From CAIOZA01 sp964464375 (lineage in GTDB: Bacteria; Bacteroidota; Ignavibacteria; Kapaibacteriales; UBA2268): a DNA stretch of 40,305 nt. Under the pieces are notes generated by a model. It did no database searches and was not told the DNA's origin. It worked only from the letters and a program-made list of their open reading frames with translations. Every line of letters starts with the position of its first letter. Positions within the stretch are counted from its first letter, which is position 1. The stretch is from positions 1-40,305 of the forward strand of contig CAYXFU010000032.1 in the NCBI GenBank assembly GCA_964464375.1, given 5' to 3'. A program made the translations under genes and the position numbers. Below are positions 17,915 to 27,400 of this stretch, in pieces.

Positions 17915-20900
17915 TTATTTGATAACTGCGAATCCATAAACTACCATTTCGTTTCCGGCTGATACTGTGAGTACATAATTACCGGAAGCCATCATTTTGT
18001 TGAATGGAACTCTGATATCATGATCTCCAGATGACATAACCTGACCAGCTGCGAAATCCATTACTTTCTGGCCACCTTCGTTGAAGATAGAGATAGTAAC
18101 CGGAATTTCTTCTGCTAATGTCAGTTTGAATGTTACGTTGTCAATTGCCGGGTTTGGATACAAACCTTCGACAATCAAGCTTCCGTCTGTTGATGTCTCA
18201 TACAAGCCGGGAATTGCTTCCTTGGATGCTGACATTCTGTTTGACGGATTAGTTGATCCTGTACCTGTATTGAATGTAGGATCAGTTGTTCCATAATATT
18301 CAAATATTTTGAAGTGGTATCTCTGATAAGAGGCTAAGTTTGTTGCTATTGATGAAGTACCTGTACCACGGTAAATAACCTGTGAACTACCATAAGTTGT
18401 GGTTCCAGGACCTGCTGTGATTTGAGCTGCAGTTGCATTAGTTGGACTATAGCTTGTGTTTGCTGTATAGACAGTACCATCAGTTGGATCAATTGGTGGA
18501 TAACCTGTTGATGGATGTTTACGAACTACACATATTCTACCGTCGCCATTACCATTTGTCCACTGTAGTGGAATCTGACCTGGTATAACACTTCCCCAGA
18601 TAATACCGCTTGCCTGAGTTGAAGGATATACACGTAGTTTTGCATTATTTGATACTGCAGTTGTTACAGGTGAACAAGGTGTATAACCTGTGAGATGGTA
18701 TAAGTACCCATTCATTGCGGCAGTAAGTGAGCTTACTGTCAACGAAGTAGAGGTTGCACCGGATACGTCGCTCCAGCTTCCACCACTGTTAGTACTTACC
18801 TGCCACTGATATGTTGATACGTCCCCAATAGTTGCTGAGAATGTTACTGTTCCGCCATCAGCTGCTTTCTGATCAGTAGGCTGAAGAGTAACAACTGGTG
18901 CTTCATATAAAGCGAGAACTACAAACGATTGAGAAGCTGTACATCCACCTGGGTTCGCAGTAACAGTTACTGTATAAGTAATACCACCGGCGAGGCCTGT
19001 TCTATTTTGTGTTGTTATTCCACCATCTGACCAAGCATAAGTGTAAGTTGTACCACCACCTGGTGTAGTTGTAATTGTACCGTTAGTTAAATTACATGTT
19101 TCATTCGTAAATGTACCTGTGATTGATGCAGGTGCTGATGAATTAACTGTGCATGATGCTGTTGCGGTACATCCACCGGGAGCAGCGTCAGTAACTGTTA
19201 CTGAATATGTTCCAGGAGCTAATGTACCTGTTCCAGGGTTCTGAACAGCCGATGTAAATCCACCGGGACCAGTCCAAGAATAAGTGTAGCCGGGAGTACC
19301 ACCTGAATTTGCCAGTGAAACTGAACCATTGCTTAATGCGCAAGTTGTTGCTGTAGCAGTTGCAGTCAATGAAATTGGTGCTGCTGGCTGAGTAATCACA
19401 AATGTATGTGTACAATTCAGGCATAGACCTAAACCATCTTTTACTGTAACTGTGTATGAGCCGGCTGTTAAACCTGATCTGCTAGCTGCAGTAGATGGTC
19501 CATCACTCCAGACGTAATTATATCCTGCGCCTGATCCACCACCTGGGGCTGTTACATCGGCGGTTCCATTTGAACCACCATAACATGATACGTTTCCTGG
19601 TGTATAAACTGCTGTAATTGCTGAAGCTGGTTCTGTAATTGTAAATGTATGAGTCTGATTAAGGCATGTACCTGTAACATCTTTTACAGTGACTGCATAA
19701 GCTCCAGCTGCTAAACCTGTTCTGGAAGCACCCAATACTCCGCCTGGTGCCCAGAGATAAGTATAAGGACCACCGTTACCGCCACCCTGTGCGGTTACTG
19801 ATGCAACTCCAGTTGAGCCACCGAAGCAAGCTACGTCTGTTTGTGAGTAAGTTGCTGTGATTGCCGATGCAGGCTCTGTAATTGTAAATGTATATGATGA
19901 TGTATTGCACAAACCGATAACATCATAAACTGTAACTGTATAGACACCGGCTGTTAAGCCAGATACAGTTTGAGTTACCGGACCGTTACTCCATACATAA
20001 GAATAAGCACCACCAAAACCGCCGGCTTCGCCAGAAACACCGGCTGTTCCATCGGCACCACCAAAGCATGTTACGTTAGTTGATGTATGTGAAAATGTAA
20101 TAGCCGAAGGTGGCTGTGTTATATTAAATGTTTGAGTTGTTGTTAAACATAAAGCTAATGCATCCTTAATTGTAACAGTATAAGGACTGCCAGCAACTGT
20201 TAGACCGGATCTGGTATTTGTTCCCAATCCGATATCACTCCATGTATAGGTATAAGGACCTGTACCGCCGCCAACTGCACTTATTGTTGCTGTTCCATTA
20301 TTACCACCAAAACAGGAAACGTTAGTGGATGCGGAAGTGAACGTGATAGCTGAAGCTGGTTCTGTAATTGTAAATGTATAAGATACTGTACAACCTGCAC
20401 CATCGCCAACAGTTACAGTCCAGTTACCGGCTGCTAAATTAGATCTTGTTGCAGCTGTTGAGGCATCAGACCATAAATAAGTATAACCAGCTGTGCCACC
20501 TGTTACACTGGTTACTGTTGCAACACCTGTTGCTCCACCGAAACAGACAACGTTAGTTTGTGTATGAGATGGGACAATGAGTGCATTCGATGTAAGTGTG
20601 TAAGATGCTGTAAATGTACAAAGACTTGCATCAGTTACAGTGAGAGTATATGTACCAACCGGTAATGTACCCAAATTTTGTGTTGTTGCTCCACCTGGTG
20701 CCCACAAGTATGTGTAAGGAGCTGTTCCGCCTGTTGGAAAAGTATTAATTGAACCTGTTGAAGCACCATTACATAAAATATGAGTAACAGTTTGATTAGC
20801 TGCCATTGCATTTGTTTGTGTGATTGCAAATGCAGAAGTTGCTGTACAACCATTTGCATCTGTAATTGTTAAATTATATGCACCTGCCTGACGAAGAGTC

Positions 20901-22555
20901 AAATCCTGTGTTGCAGCAGTATATGCACTTGGTCCTGTCCAGGAATAAGTATAAGCACCTGTACCACCAGTTGGGGTAATGTCAATAGCACCTGTAAATG
21001 CTCCATTGCACAGCACATGTGTATAAGCAGGAGCATTAATTGCTAAAACTGCTGGCTGTGTAATAACAAAATTATATGTTGCAGTACAACCAAGTCCAGA
21101 TGTAATCGTTACATCATATGTATTAGGTGCTAAACCTGTAAGTGAAGCAGTAGTTGCTCCACCTGGAGCCCATAAATACGTATAAGTTCCACCACCGCCG
21201 CCTGCTGGTGCTGAAAGTGTAATTGTACCATTTGCGGCACCATTACAAGTAACATTGGTTGAGGCTGTTGTGGCTGATACAACTGCTGGCTCAGTTACTA
21301 TATATTGAGAGACATTAGTAGCACCACATGTAACGTCTGTTATTGTTAAATCATACGTTCCAGCTGCAAGACTGGATATATTCGGAGTTGTTTCTCCGCC
21401 TGGAGCCCACAAATATGTATAACCACCTAAACCACCGGTTGCTGCGGTTGTTACTGATCCATTTGTTCCACCAAAGCAGGTAACATTAGTTTTTGTAGCA
21501 TTAGCTGCAATGGCAGAAGGCATATAAACTATGAAAGCAGATCTATCAGGGCTTTCTTTTCTGCCCGCTGCACCAGTTGATTTATATGTTGAAACGTAAT
21601 AAGTTGTTGTTGCAACTAAAGCTGGAGTAGTCCAAGTTGCATCACCTAAGTCAGTTCCACCGTTACCAGGAGCATTTGGATTCTGTGCAACTCCACCGGT
21701 TGCAGTTAAATAGAAATTAAATGTACATCCTCCGCAATTTAACTGATCAGCAGTTGGAGAGATTGTTGGTGTACTACCTGAGCAAACTGTAACATCACCA
21801 CCTGTATTAGGAGCTGATGGATATGTATTGATAGCTGTACCATCAATTACCCAAGCACTATAAACATTACCCACTCTTGTTCTTATTTTCCATGTATAAA
21901 TATCATTTTCTTGGATATTCATATCAATAGTTTCTGTTGTAGCAGCACCGGATGTCTCTTCATAGGGGTCATAACCCTCTATAAGATCGGTTGGATCGAA
22001 AGGTGAAGTCCCTGAAACCTGAATATCATAACCACTAGCACCAGTAACACTATTCCAATTTACTGTGAAATACTTGTCACCTATATTGGTAGTTGCATTA
22101 AGGGTTGGAGCTGCTGGTGTCAGATAAACCTCACGGGGATTATTTGAAGAACCTGAAGCTACATTATATTCTGTTCCGGTACTTGTACCGTTGAATTCGT
22201 AAACTTTGAACTGCCAATGATTATCGCCCGTAAGAGCAGTTACGTTTACAGTTCTGCCCGTGCCTCTGTAAACAACTCTTTCGGTAGTACCTAAAAGTGA
22301 ACCAGAACCATAAGCGGCATTCGCAGTATAATCAGTTCCATTTGACGGATTAGTCCATGCGGAAGCTGAATAAGGTCTTGCAACGATTATTCGTCTAGCG
22401 CCATTTCCACGGGTACAGTTGACTGTAACCGTAGTTGTACCAACACTAGCAAATGTAATGTTGTAGGCTTGCGTGGTCGGTGCAGTAGCATAAAGCTCTG
22501 CGGCGAATGCCACGAGCAATGCTAATAGTACCGAGAAACGTAGTAGTCTTTTCAT
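17915..22555 (-). CDS. T9SS-secreted SprB-repeat adhesin, 1546 aa
   Basis: A large surface protein. A signal peptide (residues 1-24) precedes an FN3-like domain with a DGTDYTAN-type pattern (28-140), a second FN3-like domain (147-245), an Ig-like region with CNGG-type cysteines (246-345), eleven SprB-type repeats (about 347-1212), an Ig-like domain (1213-1310), a second copy of the first domain (1311-1445) and a T9SS type A sorting domain (1462-1546, LYPNPAIDNVTFKL to GFAVIK). SprB repeats are known from gliding adhesins of Bacteroidota. AAGGAG lies ten bases before the ATG. The protein is rich in Thr, Gly and Ser with few charges in the repeats. Whether this organism glides cannot be told; adhesion is the safer call. 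Confidence 0.93.
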   Translation of the reverse strand: MKRLLRFSVLLALLVAFAAELYATAPTTQAYNITFASVGTTTVTVNCTRGNGARRIIVARPYSASAWTNPSNGTDYTANAAYGSGSLLGTTERVVYRGTGRTVNVTALTGDNHWQFKVYEFNGTSTGTEYNVASGSSNNPREVYLTPAAPTLNATTNIGDKYFTVNWNSVTGASGYDIQVSGTSPFDPTDLIEGYDPYEETSGAATTETIDMNIQENDIYTWKIRTRVGNVYSAWVIDGTAINTYPSAPNTGGDVTVCSGSTPTISPTADQLNCGGCTFNFYLTATGGVAQNPNAPGNGGTDLGDATWTTPALVATTTYYVSTYKSTGAAGRKESPDRSAFIVYMPSAIAANATKTNVTCFGGTNGSVTTAATGGLGGYTYLWAPGGETTPNISSLAAGTYDLTITDVTCGATNVSQYIVTEPAVVSATTASTNVTCNGAANGTITLSAPAGGGGGTYTYLWAPGGATTASLTGLAPNTYDVTITSGLGCTATYNFVITQPAVLAINAPAYTHVLCNGAFTGAIDITPTGGTGAYTYSWTGPSAYTAATQDLTLRQAGAYNLTITDANGCTATSAFAITQTNAMAANQTVTHILCNGASTGSINTFPTGGTAPYTYLWAPGGATTQNLGTLPVGTYTLTVTDASLCTFTASYTLTSNALIVPSHTQTNVVCFGGATGVATVTSVTGGTAGYTYLWSDASTAATRSNLAAGNWTVTVGDGAGCTVSYTFTITEPASAITFTSASTNVSCFGGNNGTATISAVGGGTGPYTYTWSDIGLGTNTRSGLTVAGSPYTVTIKDALALCLTTTQTFNITQPPSAITFSHTSTNVTCFGGADGTAGVSGEAGGFGGAYSYVWSNGPVTQTVSGLTAGVYTVTVYDVIGLCNTSSYTFTITEPASAITATYSQTDVACFGGSTGVASVTAQGGGNGGPYTYLWAPGGVLGASRTGLAAGAYAVTVKDVTGTCLNQTHTFTITEPASAITAVYTPGNVSCYGGSNGTADVTAPGGGSGAGYNYVWSDGPSTAASRSGLTAGSYTVTVKDGLGLCLNCTHTFVITQPAAPISLTATATATTCALSNGSVSLANSGGTPGYTYSWTGPGGFTSAVQNPGTGTLAPGTYSVTVTDAAPGGCTATASCTVNSSAPASITGTFTNETCNLTNGTITTTPGGGTTYTYAWSDGGITTQNRTGLAGGITYTVTVTANPGGCTASQSFVVLALYEAPVVTLQPTDQKAADGGTVTFSATIGDVSTYQWQVSTNSGGSWSDVSGATSTSLTVSSLTAAMNGYLYHLTGYTPCSPVTTAVSNNAKLRVYPSTQASGIIWGSVIPGQIPLQWTNGNGDGRICVVRKHPSTGYPPIDPTDGTVYTANTSYSPTNATAAQITAGPGTTTYGSSQVIYRGTGTSSIATNLASYQRYHFKIFEYYGTTDPTFNTGTGSTNPSNRMSASKEAIPGLYETSTDGSLIVEGLYPNPAIDNVTFKLTLAEEIPVTISIFNEGGQKVMDFAAGQVMSSGDHDIRVPFNKMMASGNYVLTVSAGNEMVVYGFAVIK
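18920..21517 (-). repeat. Eleven SprB-type repeats, coding
   Basis: Units of about 79 residues (about 236 bases), each with the pattern T-[NH]-[VI]-x-C-[FN]-G-G-x-x-G, then T-G-G-x-x-x-Y-x-Y-x-W, then G-x-Y-x-[VL]-T-[IV]-x-D-x-x-x-C. The two cysteines per unit are nearly invariant. Units 6 to 9 are the most alike, sharing ITEPASAI junctions, which points to recent internal duplication there. Confidence 0.85.
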
Positions 22556-22878
22556 TTAAAAAACTCCTTAGTTGTTAAAAACTGTTAGTTGATAATTTGT
22601 TATTCATTAATTAAAAATGTTCATTAAATAGCTAAATCATCAGAAATTTATTAATTTCCTGATGCATTATTTTCATTTTTGTAATAGATATTTGTTAAAA
22701 TCCGCTCCTGATCACATTTTCCGTAAATTATTATTTACTTTGATATTATCGTCAATTATTCAAAAATCTTTATCTATTTATCAGTATTTCTACTTATTTT
22801 TTCTTATTCAAATCCAACATGCTAAATTAACGATTTTGATTCTAAAATGCAATTCAAAACTTAAACTTTACAGTAAAT
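22556..22878. other. AT-rich gap upstream of the adhesin gene
   Basis: About 320 bases with no convincing gene. It holds the AAGGAG ribosome binding site of the adhesin next to 22555 and a weak hairpin (CATCAG at 22638-22643 with CTGATG at 22659-22664, with a bulge). There is no good T-tract on the minus strand, so termination after the upstream FN3-like gene is uncertain. An 80-codon-scale frame on the plus strand here is very rich in Phe, Ile and Leu and looks like chance. Confidence 0.5.
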
Positions 22879-23943
22879 TTACTTATTCTTAACACTTACT
22901 TTTATTACATTTGAATACTGTGATTCTTTTCCGTTTGGACCAATTGCCTGAAGTCTGTAGAAATAGTTTTCTGCTTTCGGAAGATCTTCGATAAGAATGG
23001 ATTCTATCTTACCCACATCCACAGATTTGTACTCTTCAACAAACTTTGTAAAAGTTGCGTCAAATGCTACTTCAATATTATATCTGGTTGCTCCATCAGC
23101 ACCTTTCCATTTTGCAAGGAAGCTCGATTCAGTAATATCTGCTGCTTCAAGTGCAACAGGCGGTTCAGTAAGTGTTGTAGTTCCTCCCTGAGGCTTTGGC
23201 AAATTAGTATTATAATTTACTGAATAACCCGAACCGTTTGCTTCGCAAATTACAACAAAATACTTAGTTGCCGGTTTCAAGCCTTTTACCGTTACAGTCT
23301 TAGCTACAGAACTATCGTTGAGCACAACATGAGTGGATTTAGTTGTCAAAGAACCTTTACCAAACACGTTTGATGCAGCATATATCGTGCCATCTTTGGG
23401 TGGATCACATTCATTAGCTTCCGATACTAAGATAATCCGTGATTTTCCATCGCCCCATTTGAAATGGATAGTAAACTCGTCGGATTTAATACCACTGAAT
23501 GCTGTAACCTTAGCCTGTGTCTTTGGTTCAGGGGCTAATAATCCTATATCAATAATATCGACCAAAGTTGTTGATTTGTCATTTTTATTGATCTTATAAA
23601 TTTCTGTCTTGTAGTCAATGCCTGATTTTAGTCCTTTAATCGTTATTTCCTGAGAGACTGTTCCGCTATAAACTACGAAATTACCTTCCCCGGCAAGAGA
23701 AAGTTTTTCTTTGGTGCCAATAGTTGAATTTGGTTTATACTTAACTCTAGCATCAGGCATAAATTGCTTAGAAGAGATTTCTCTAACTACAATTATACTG
23801 AGAACGCCTTTAGGGTTTTCTAACTTTAAAGTAATAGAATTCTCAGTAACAGACTTGACAGTTGTTAATTGAGAAAACACAGTTGACGACAAAATCACTG
23901 TGGTAAGAATCAGAAATAGAAAATGCTTTGTTTTATGCTGCAT
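22879..23943 (-). CDS. Exported protein with FN3-like domains
   Basis: A 354-residue secreted protein. I chose the ATG at 23943, which directly precedes a clean signal peptide (KHFLFLILTTVILSSTVFSQ) and has AAAGG nine bases upstream; the frame extends 12 residues further to 23979. Two domains of about 110 residues (about 25-135 and 145-255) share the pattern seen in the neighbouring adhesin: a GDGKSRIILV-like strand, PPKDGTIYAAS, a GKGSL turn, VVLNDSS, VKGLKPATKYFVVICEANG, and YNTNLP. A more conventional FN3 domain (about 262-354) completes it. It ends VIKVSVKNK and has no convincing T9SS tail. It lies upstream of the adhesin on the same strand, so the two may form a surface unit (inference). 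Confidence 0.82.
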   Translation of the reverse strand: MQHKTKHFLFLILTTVILSSTVFSQLTTVKSVTENSITLKLENPKGVLSIIVVREISSKQFMPDARVKYKPNSTIGTKEKLSLAGEGNFVVYSGTVSQEITIKGLKSGIDYKTEIYKINKNDKSTTLVDIIDIGLLAPEPKTQAKVTAFSGIKSDEFTIHFKWGDGKSRIILVSEANECDPPKDGTIYAASNVFGKGSLTTKSTHVVLNDSSVAKTVTVKGLKPATKYFVVICEANGSGYSVNYNTNLPKPQGGTTTLTEPPVALEAADITESSFLAKWKGADGATRYNIEVAFDATFTKFVEEYKSVDVGKIESILIEDLPKAENYFYRLQAIGPNGKESQYSNVIKVSVKNK

Positions 23944-24096
23944 CTGTAGATACCTTTTAGTTAATATTACAGAATACAAATTTATCTAATTTTAAGATGA
24001 AAAACAAGTGAAATATGAATATAGGTAGTTACTTGTTGATAAGTGATTGAACATTGTCATAACATCGAATAAATCTGTGTGAAGAATATTGAATTG

Positions 24097-24403
24097 GTCA
24101 TTTTGAGGGAGCGGAGCGACCGTGAGTTCCGAAGGACTGCGAAGCGCATCCAGGCTGTTTTTTTTAGGAATATACAAATACATGGATTCCTCACTTCGTT
24201 CGGAATGACTTCCAAATTGACTTTTCCTCTGGTTCCGAAGCTCCAGCTTTGGAACCTTTCTCTATTCTGTTCCCAAGAAGGATCTTGGGAACAAGTACGC
24301 TTTTTGAAAAGCTCGTGGCTATTCATTGATTACAAAGAATGAACCAAACCTGTTTTGAAAAATTTCGGACTTTTAAATCTTGTCATTCCTGCGAATGAGA
24401 CTG
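24097..24403. repeat. Mosaic island of four hairpin repeats
   Basis: In order: an imperfect inverted repeat 24097-24209 (GTCATTTTGAGG...ATCCA against TGGATTCC...GGAATGAC); a hairpin 24231-24256 (GGTTCCGAAGCT, loop CC, AGCTTTGGAACC); a hairpin 24269-24292 (GTTCCCAAGA, loop AGGA, TCTTGGGAAC); and half of another unit (TGTCATTCCTGCGAATGAGA, 24381-24400). The elements resemble short palindromic repeats that I recall from many environmental genomes of this group. No transposase or terminal duplication is visible. The 535-base gap from 23944 to 24478 holds only this island and the terminator of the next gene. Confidence 0.75.
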
Positions 24404-24418
24404 TATGAATATTCTAAG

Positions 24419-24450
24419 ACAAAAAAAAGCCGGTCGTAATGACCGGCTTT
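24419..24450 (-). terminator. Intrinsic terminator of the decapeptide-repeat gene
   Basis: AAAGCCGGTC (24426-24435), loop GTAAT, GACCGGCTTT (24441-24450), with a run of eight T on the minus strand. It lies 28 bases beyond the stop codon of the 1480-aa gene. Confidence 0.9.
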
Positions 24451-24478
24451 ATATTCATTTTAGTTATTCTAATTTAGA

Positions 24479-27400
24479 TTAGAATGATCTCCATCCGCCA
24501 TTCAAATATAAGAAGGCTTGAACTGTACCTGCTGCAACTGTATAACCTGCTGCTGTATGAGCTGCACCTGCTGCATTGTATAAATAAAGGATTTGTCCTT
24601 CAACGCCTGCTGGCATATTAGTAATATCAACTGTTATTGTTAATACGTTATATGAACTCCATCCAAAACCACCGATTGTTAAGTTAGCAACACCGGTTGC
24701 GTCACCAGTATTAAGAACCATTTTACCGGAAGCAATGTACAATGCTGTAGAAGCATCATCTCCACCTGGGTTACGAATTTCTAATGATGAACCAGTTCCT
24801 GTGTTTTCCTGTGAAATATAAACACCAGGAGAAGCAGTAATTCTTGAACTAGTAGATGAGAATTCTGCAATCTGACCGCCTGTTGAAGCTGATGAAACGT
24901 AGATACCACGTCCAGTTGTTGTAGGATCACTCATTGTAACCTGAATACCATTAACGTTGTTTGGACCGCTCTGAGCAATCTTTAAAGCAACGACTTGTTT
25001 TGTGTTGTTAATTACGATACCGTCTGCAACATTCAATGCATAGTCAACATCTGTTCCTGTGAAAGCACTTGGGAAAGTAAAGCCAACTTGTTTGTTGAAT
25101 GTATGTGATCCTGTCCATGCGTAGTTCTGAGTAAGATCAAGATCTGCAGGAAGAATTGTTCCGTTAAGAATCTTATCTGTTGTTACTGCATCAGCGCCTA
25201 ATAGTGCGTTTGTTATAGCTAATAGAGCAACGTCAGCTGTAGCAATTGTTGCATCAAGAATTGATGCTGATGTTACTGATCCAACTGCAAGATCTGCATT
25301 GAGGATTGTTGCATCAAGAATTGATGCTGATGTTACTGAACCAACTGCAAGATCTGCATTAATGATTGTTCCATCAAGAATTTTTCCTGTTGTAACAGCG
25401 TCTGCGGCTAATAAACCATTTGTTATTGCTAATAAATCGATATCAGCTGTTGCAATTGTTCCATCAAGAATTGTTGCTGATGTTACTGAACCAACTGCAA
25501 GATCTGCATTAATGATTGTACCATCAAGAATCTTTACTGAAGTAACAGCGTCATTCAAAATTGTTCTTGTTGAAACTGAAAGGTTATCCAATTTTGGTTC
25601 AGTAACTGCAAGATCAACGATCTTTGAAGTAATAACAGCGTCAGTAGCAATTTTTACGTCTGTTACTGATCCGTCAACGATTTTCAAAGTTGTAACGGCA
25701 CCGTCAGCCAATTTAGCATTTGTTACTGCTGAGTTAGCAACGTCTGCTGTAGCAATTGTTCCGTCAAGAATTTCTGTTGTTGTAACAGCATCATTTGCTA
25801 ATAAAGCATTTGTAATAGCATCATTTGCAATATCTGCTGTGGCAATAGTTCCATCAAATATTTCATTTGATGTGATTCCACCGGTTGGAACAAAAAGTTG
25901 ATTTGAACCATTGATGTCAACTGTTGAAGCATCAGTGTTTACATCAATGATTGCGGGAGCCGAACCATTAAATATAAATGGTGCAATACCTGAACCTTCT
26001 GTAAGATCATTAGGAACCTGAATAACTTCAATATTGTTGCCAACTATCTGAGTTGTCCAACTATCTGTATTTACATCAAGAGCACCTGTTCCACCGTTCT
26101 TTGAAAGACCGGAACCTGCAACATCAGAGTTAATCTTAGCGGCGGTAACTGCTAAGGCATTAATCTTTTCTGTTGTTACATTAAGATTGAGAATTTTATT
26201 TGTTGTGACTGCATCATCAGCAAGATCTGCTGTAATGATTGTACCGTCAAAAATCTTGTCTGTTGTAACAGCATTTGCACCAATCTTAGCGTTAGTAACG
26301 TTAAGATCAGCAATTTTTGTTGTTGTTACGTTAAGGTCAAGAATTTTAGCTGTTGTAACATTTGCATCTGCAATTTTAATTGTTGTAACTGCTGCATCAG
26401 CAATTTTGCCTGTTGTAACATTAAGATCAGCGATCTTTGCTGTTGTTACATTTTGGTCAGCAATTTTTGTTGTTGTTACGTTAAGGTCAAGAATTTTAAC
26501 AGTTGTAACTGCTGCATCATTGATTTTTCCAGTTGTAACATTTAAGTCAGCAATTTTACCTGTTGTTACTGCAAGATCTGCAATATCAATTGTCTGAACA
26601 TCAAGATCAAGAATCTTAGCTGATGTTACTGCTCCGTCAGCTATTTTATCTTCAGTTACGGCTGCGTCAGCAAGATCTGCTGTGATGATTGTACCATCAA
26701 AAATCTTGTCTGTTGTAACAGCGTCAGCGGCTATATCAATATTCTGAACATCGCCATCATTAATTTTGGCTGTTGTTACTGCATCATCCTGTATTTTGCT
26801 TGTTGATACGGCATCATCAGCAATTTTTCCGTTAGTTACGTTAAGGTCAGCAATTTTAGCTGTTGTTACGGCTAGATTTGCAATGTCAATTGTCTGAACA
26901 TCAAGATCAAGAATCTTAGCTGATGTTACTGCTCCGTCAGCTATTTTATCTTCAGTTACGGCTGCATCATTGATTTTAGCTGTTGTTACTGCCAAATCAG
27001 CAATTTTGCCTGTTGTTACATTAAGATCTGCAATTTTTGCTGTTGTAACATTCAAATCTGCAATCTTTGTTGTAGTAACATTTAGATCAAGAATCTTTGC
27101 AGTTGTTACGGCTGAATTATCAATCTTTCCTGTAGTTACGTTAAGGTCAAGAATTTTAGCTGTTGTTACTGCATTGTCAGCAATGTCTATTGTCTGAATT
27201 GTACCGTTTGCAATTTCAGTTGTTGTAATACCATTAGGTATAATAAATATTGGGCTTGATGGAGTTCCATCATTAGCGAACTGAGCTGGATTAGTGAAAA
27301 CTTTTTTCAATTTAATTTCCATACCAACGATTGGTGTTCCGTCGCCCTGAATAGTAATATTGTCTGTAATGACCTGAGCATTAGACCAAGCCCATTTCAT

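Noticed and set aside
22662..22892. Plus-strand 76-codon frame upstream of the adhesin
   Set aside because: It is very rich in Phe, Ile and Leu from AT-rich DNA, overlaps the end of the FN3-like gene, and has no ribosome binding site.
24097..24209. Insertion sequence
   Set aside because: There is an inverted repeat but no transposase frame and no visible target-site duplication; it is too short for anything but a non-autonomous element.
24057..24342. Two overlapping frames in the mosaic repeat island
   Set aside because: They run through palindromic repeats; the translations (such as VPKLQLWN, SWEQ) are read-through of hairpin DNA, not proteins.
25299..26597. Long plus-strand frames opposite the decapeptide arrays (25299-25901, 26187-26597, 26970-27197)
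   Set aside because: They are the antisense shadow of an array without stop codons in that register; they have no ribosome binding sites and the composition is an artefact of the repeats.
25139..27241. 30-base periodic repeats resembling a CRISPR array
   Set aside because: The period is exactly ten codons in a continuous reading frame, there are no unique spacers, and the variation follows codon positions. These are coding repeats.
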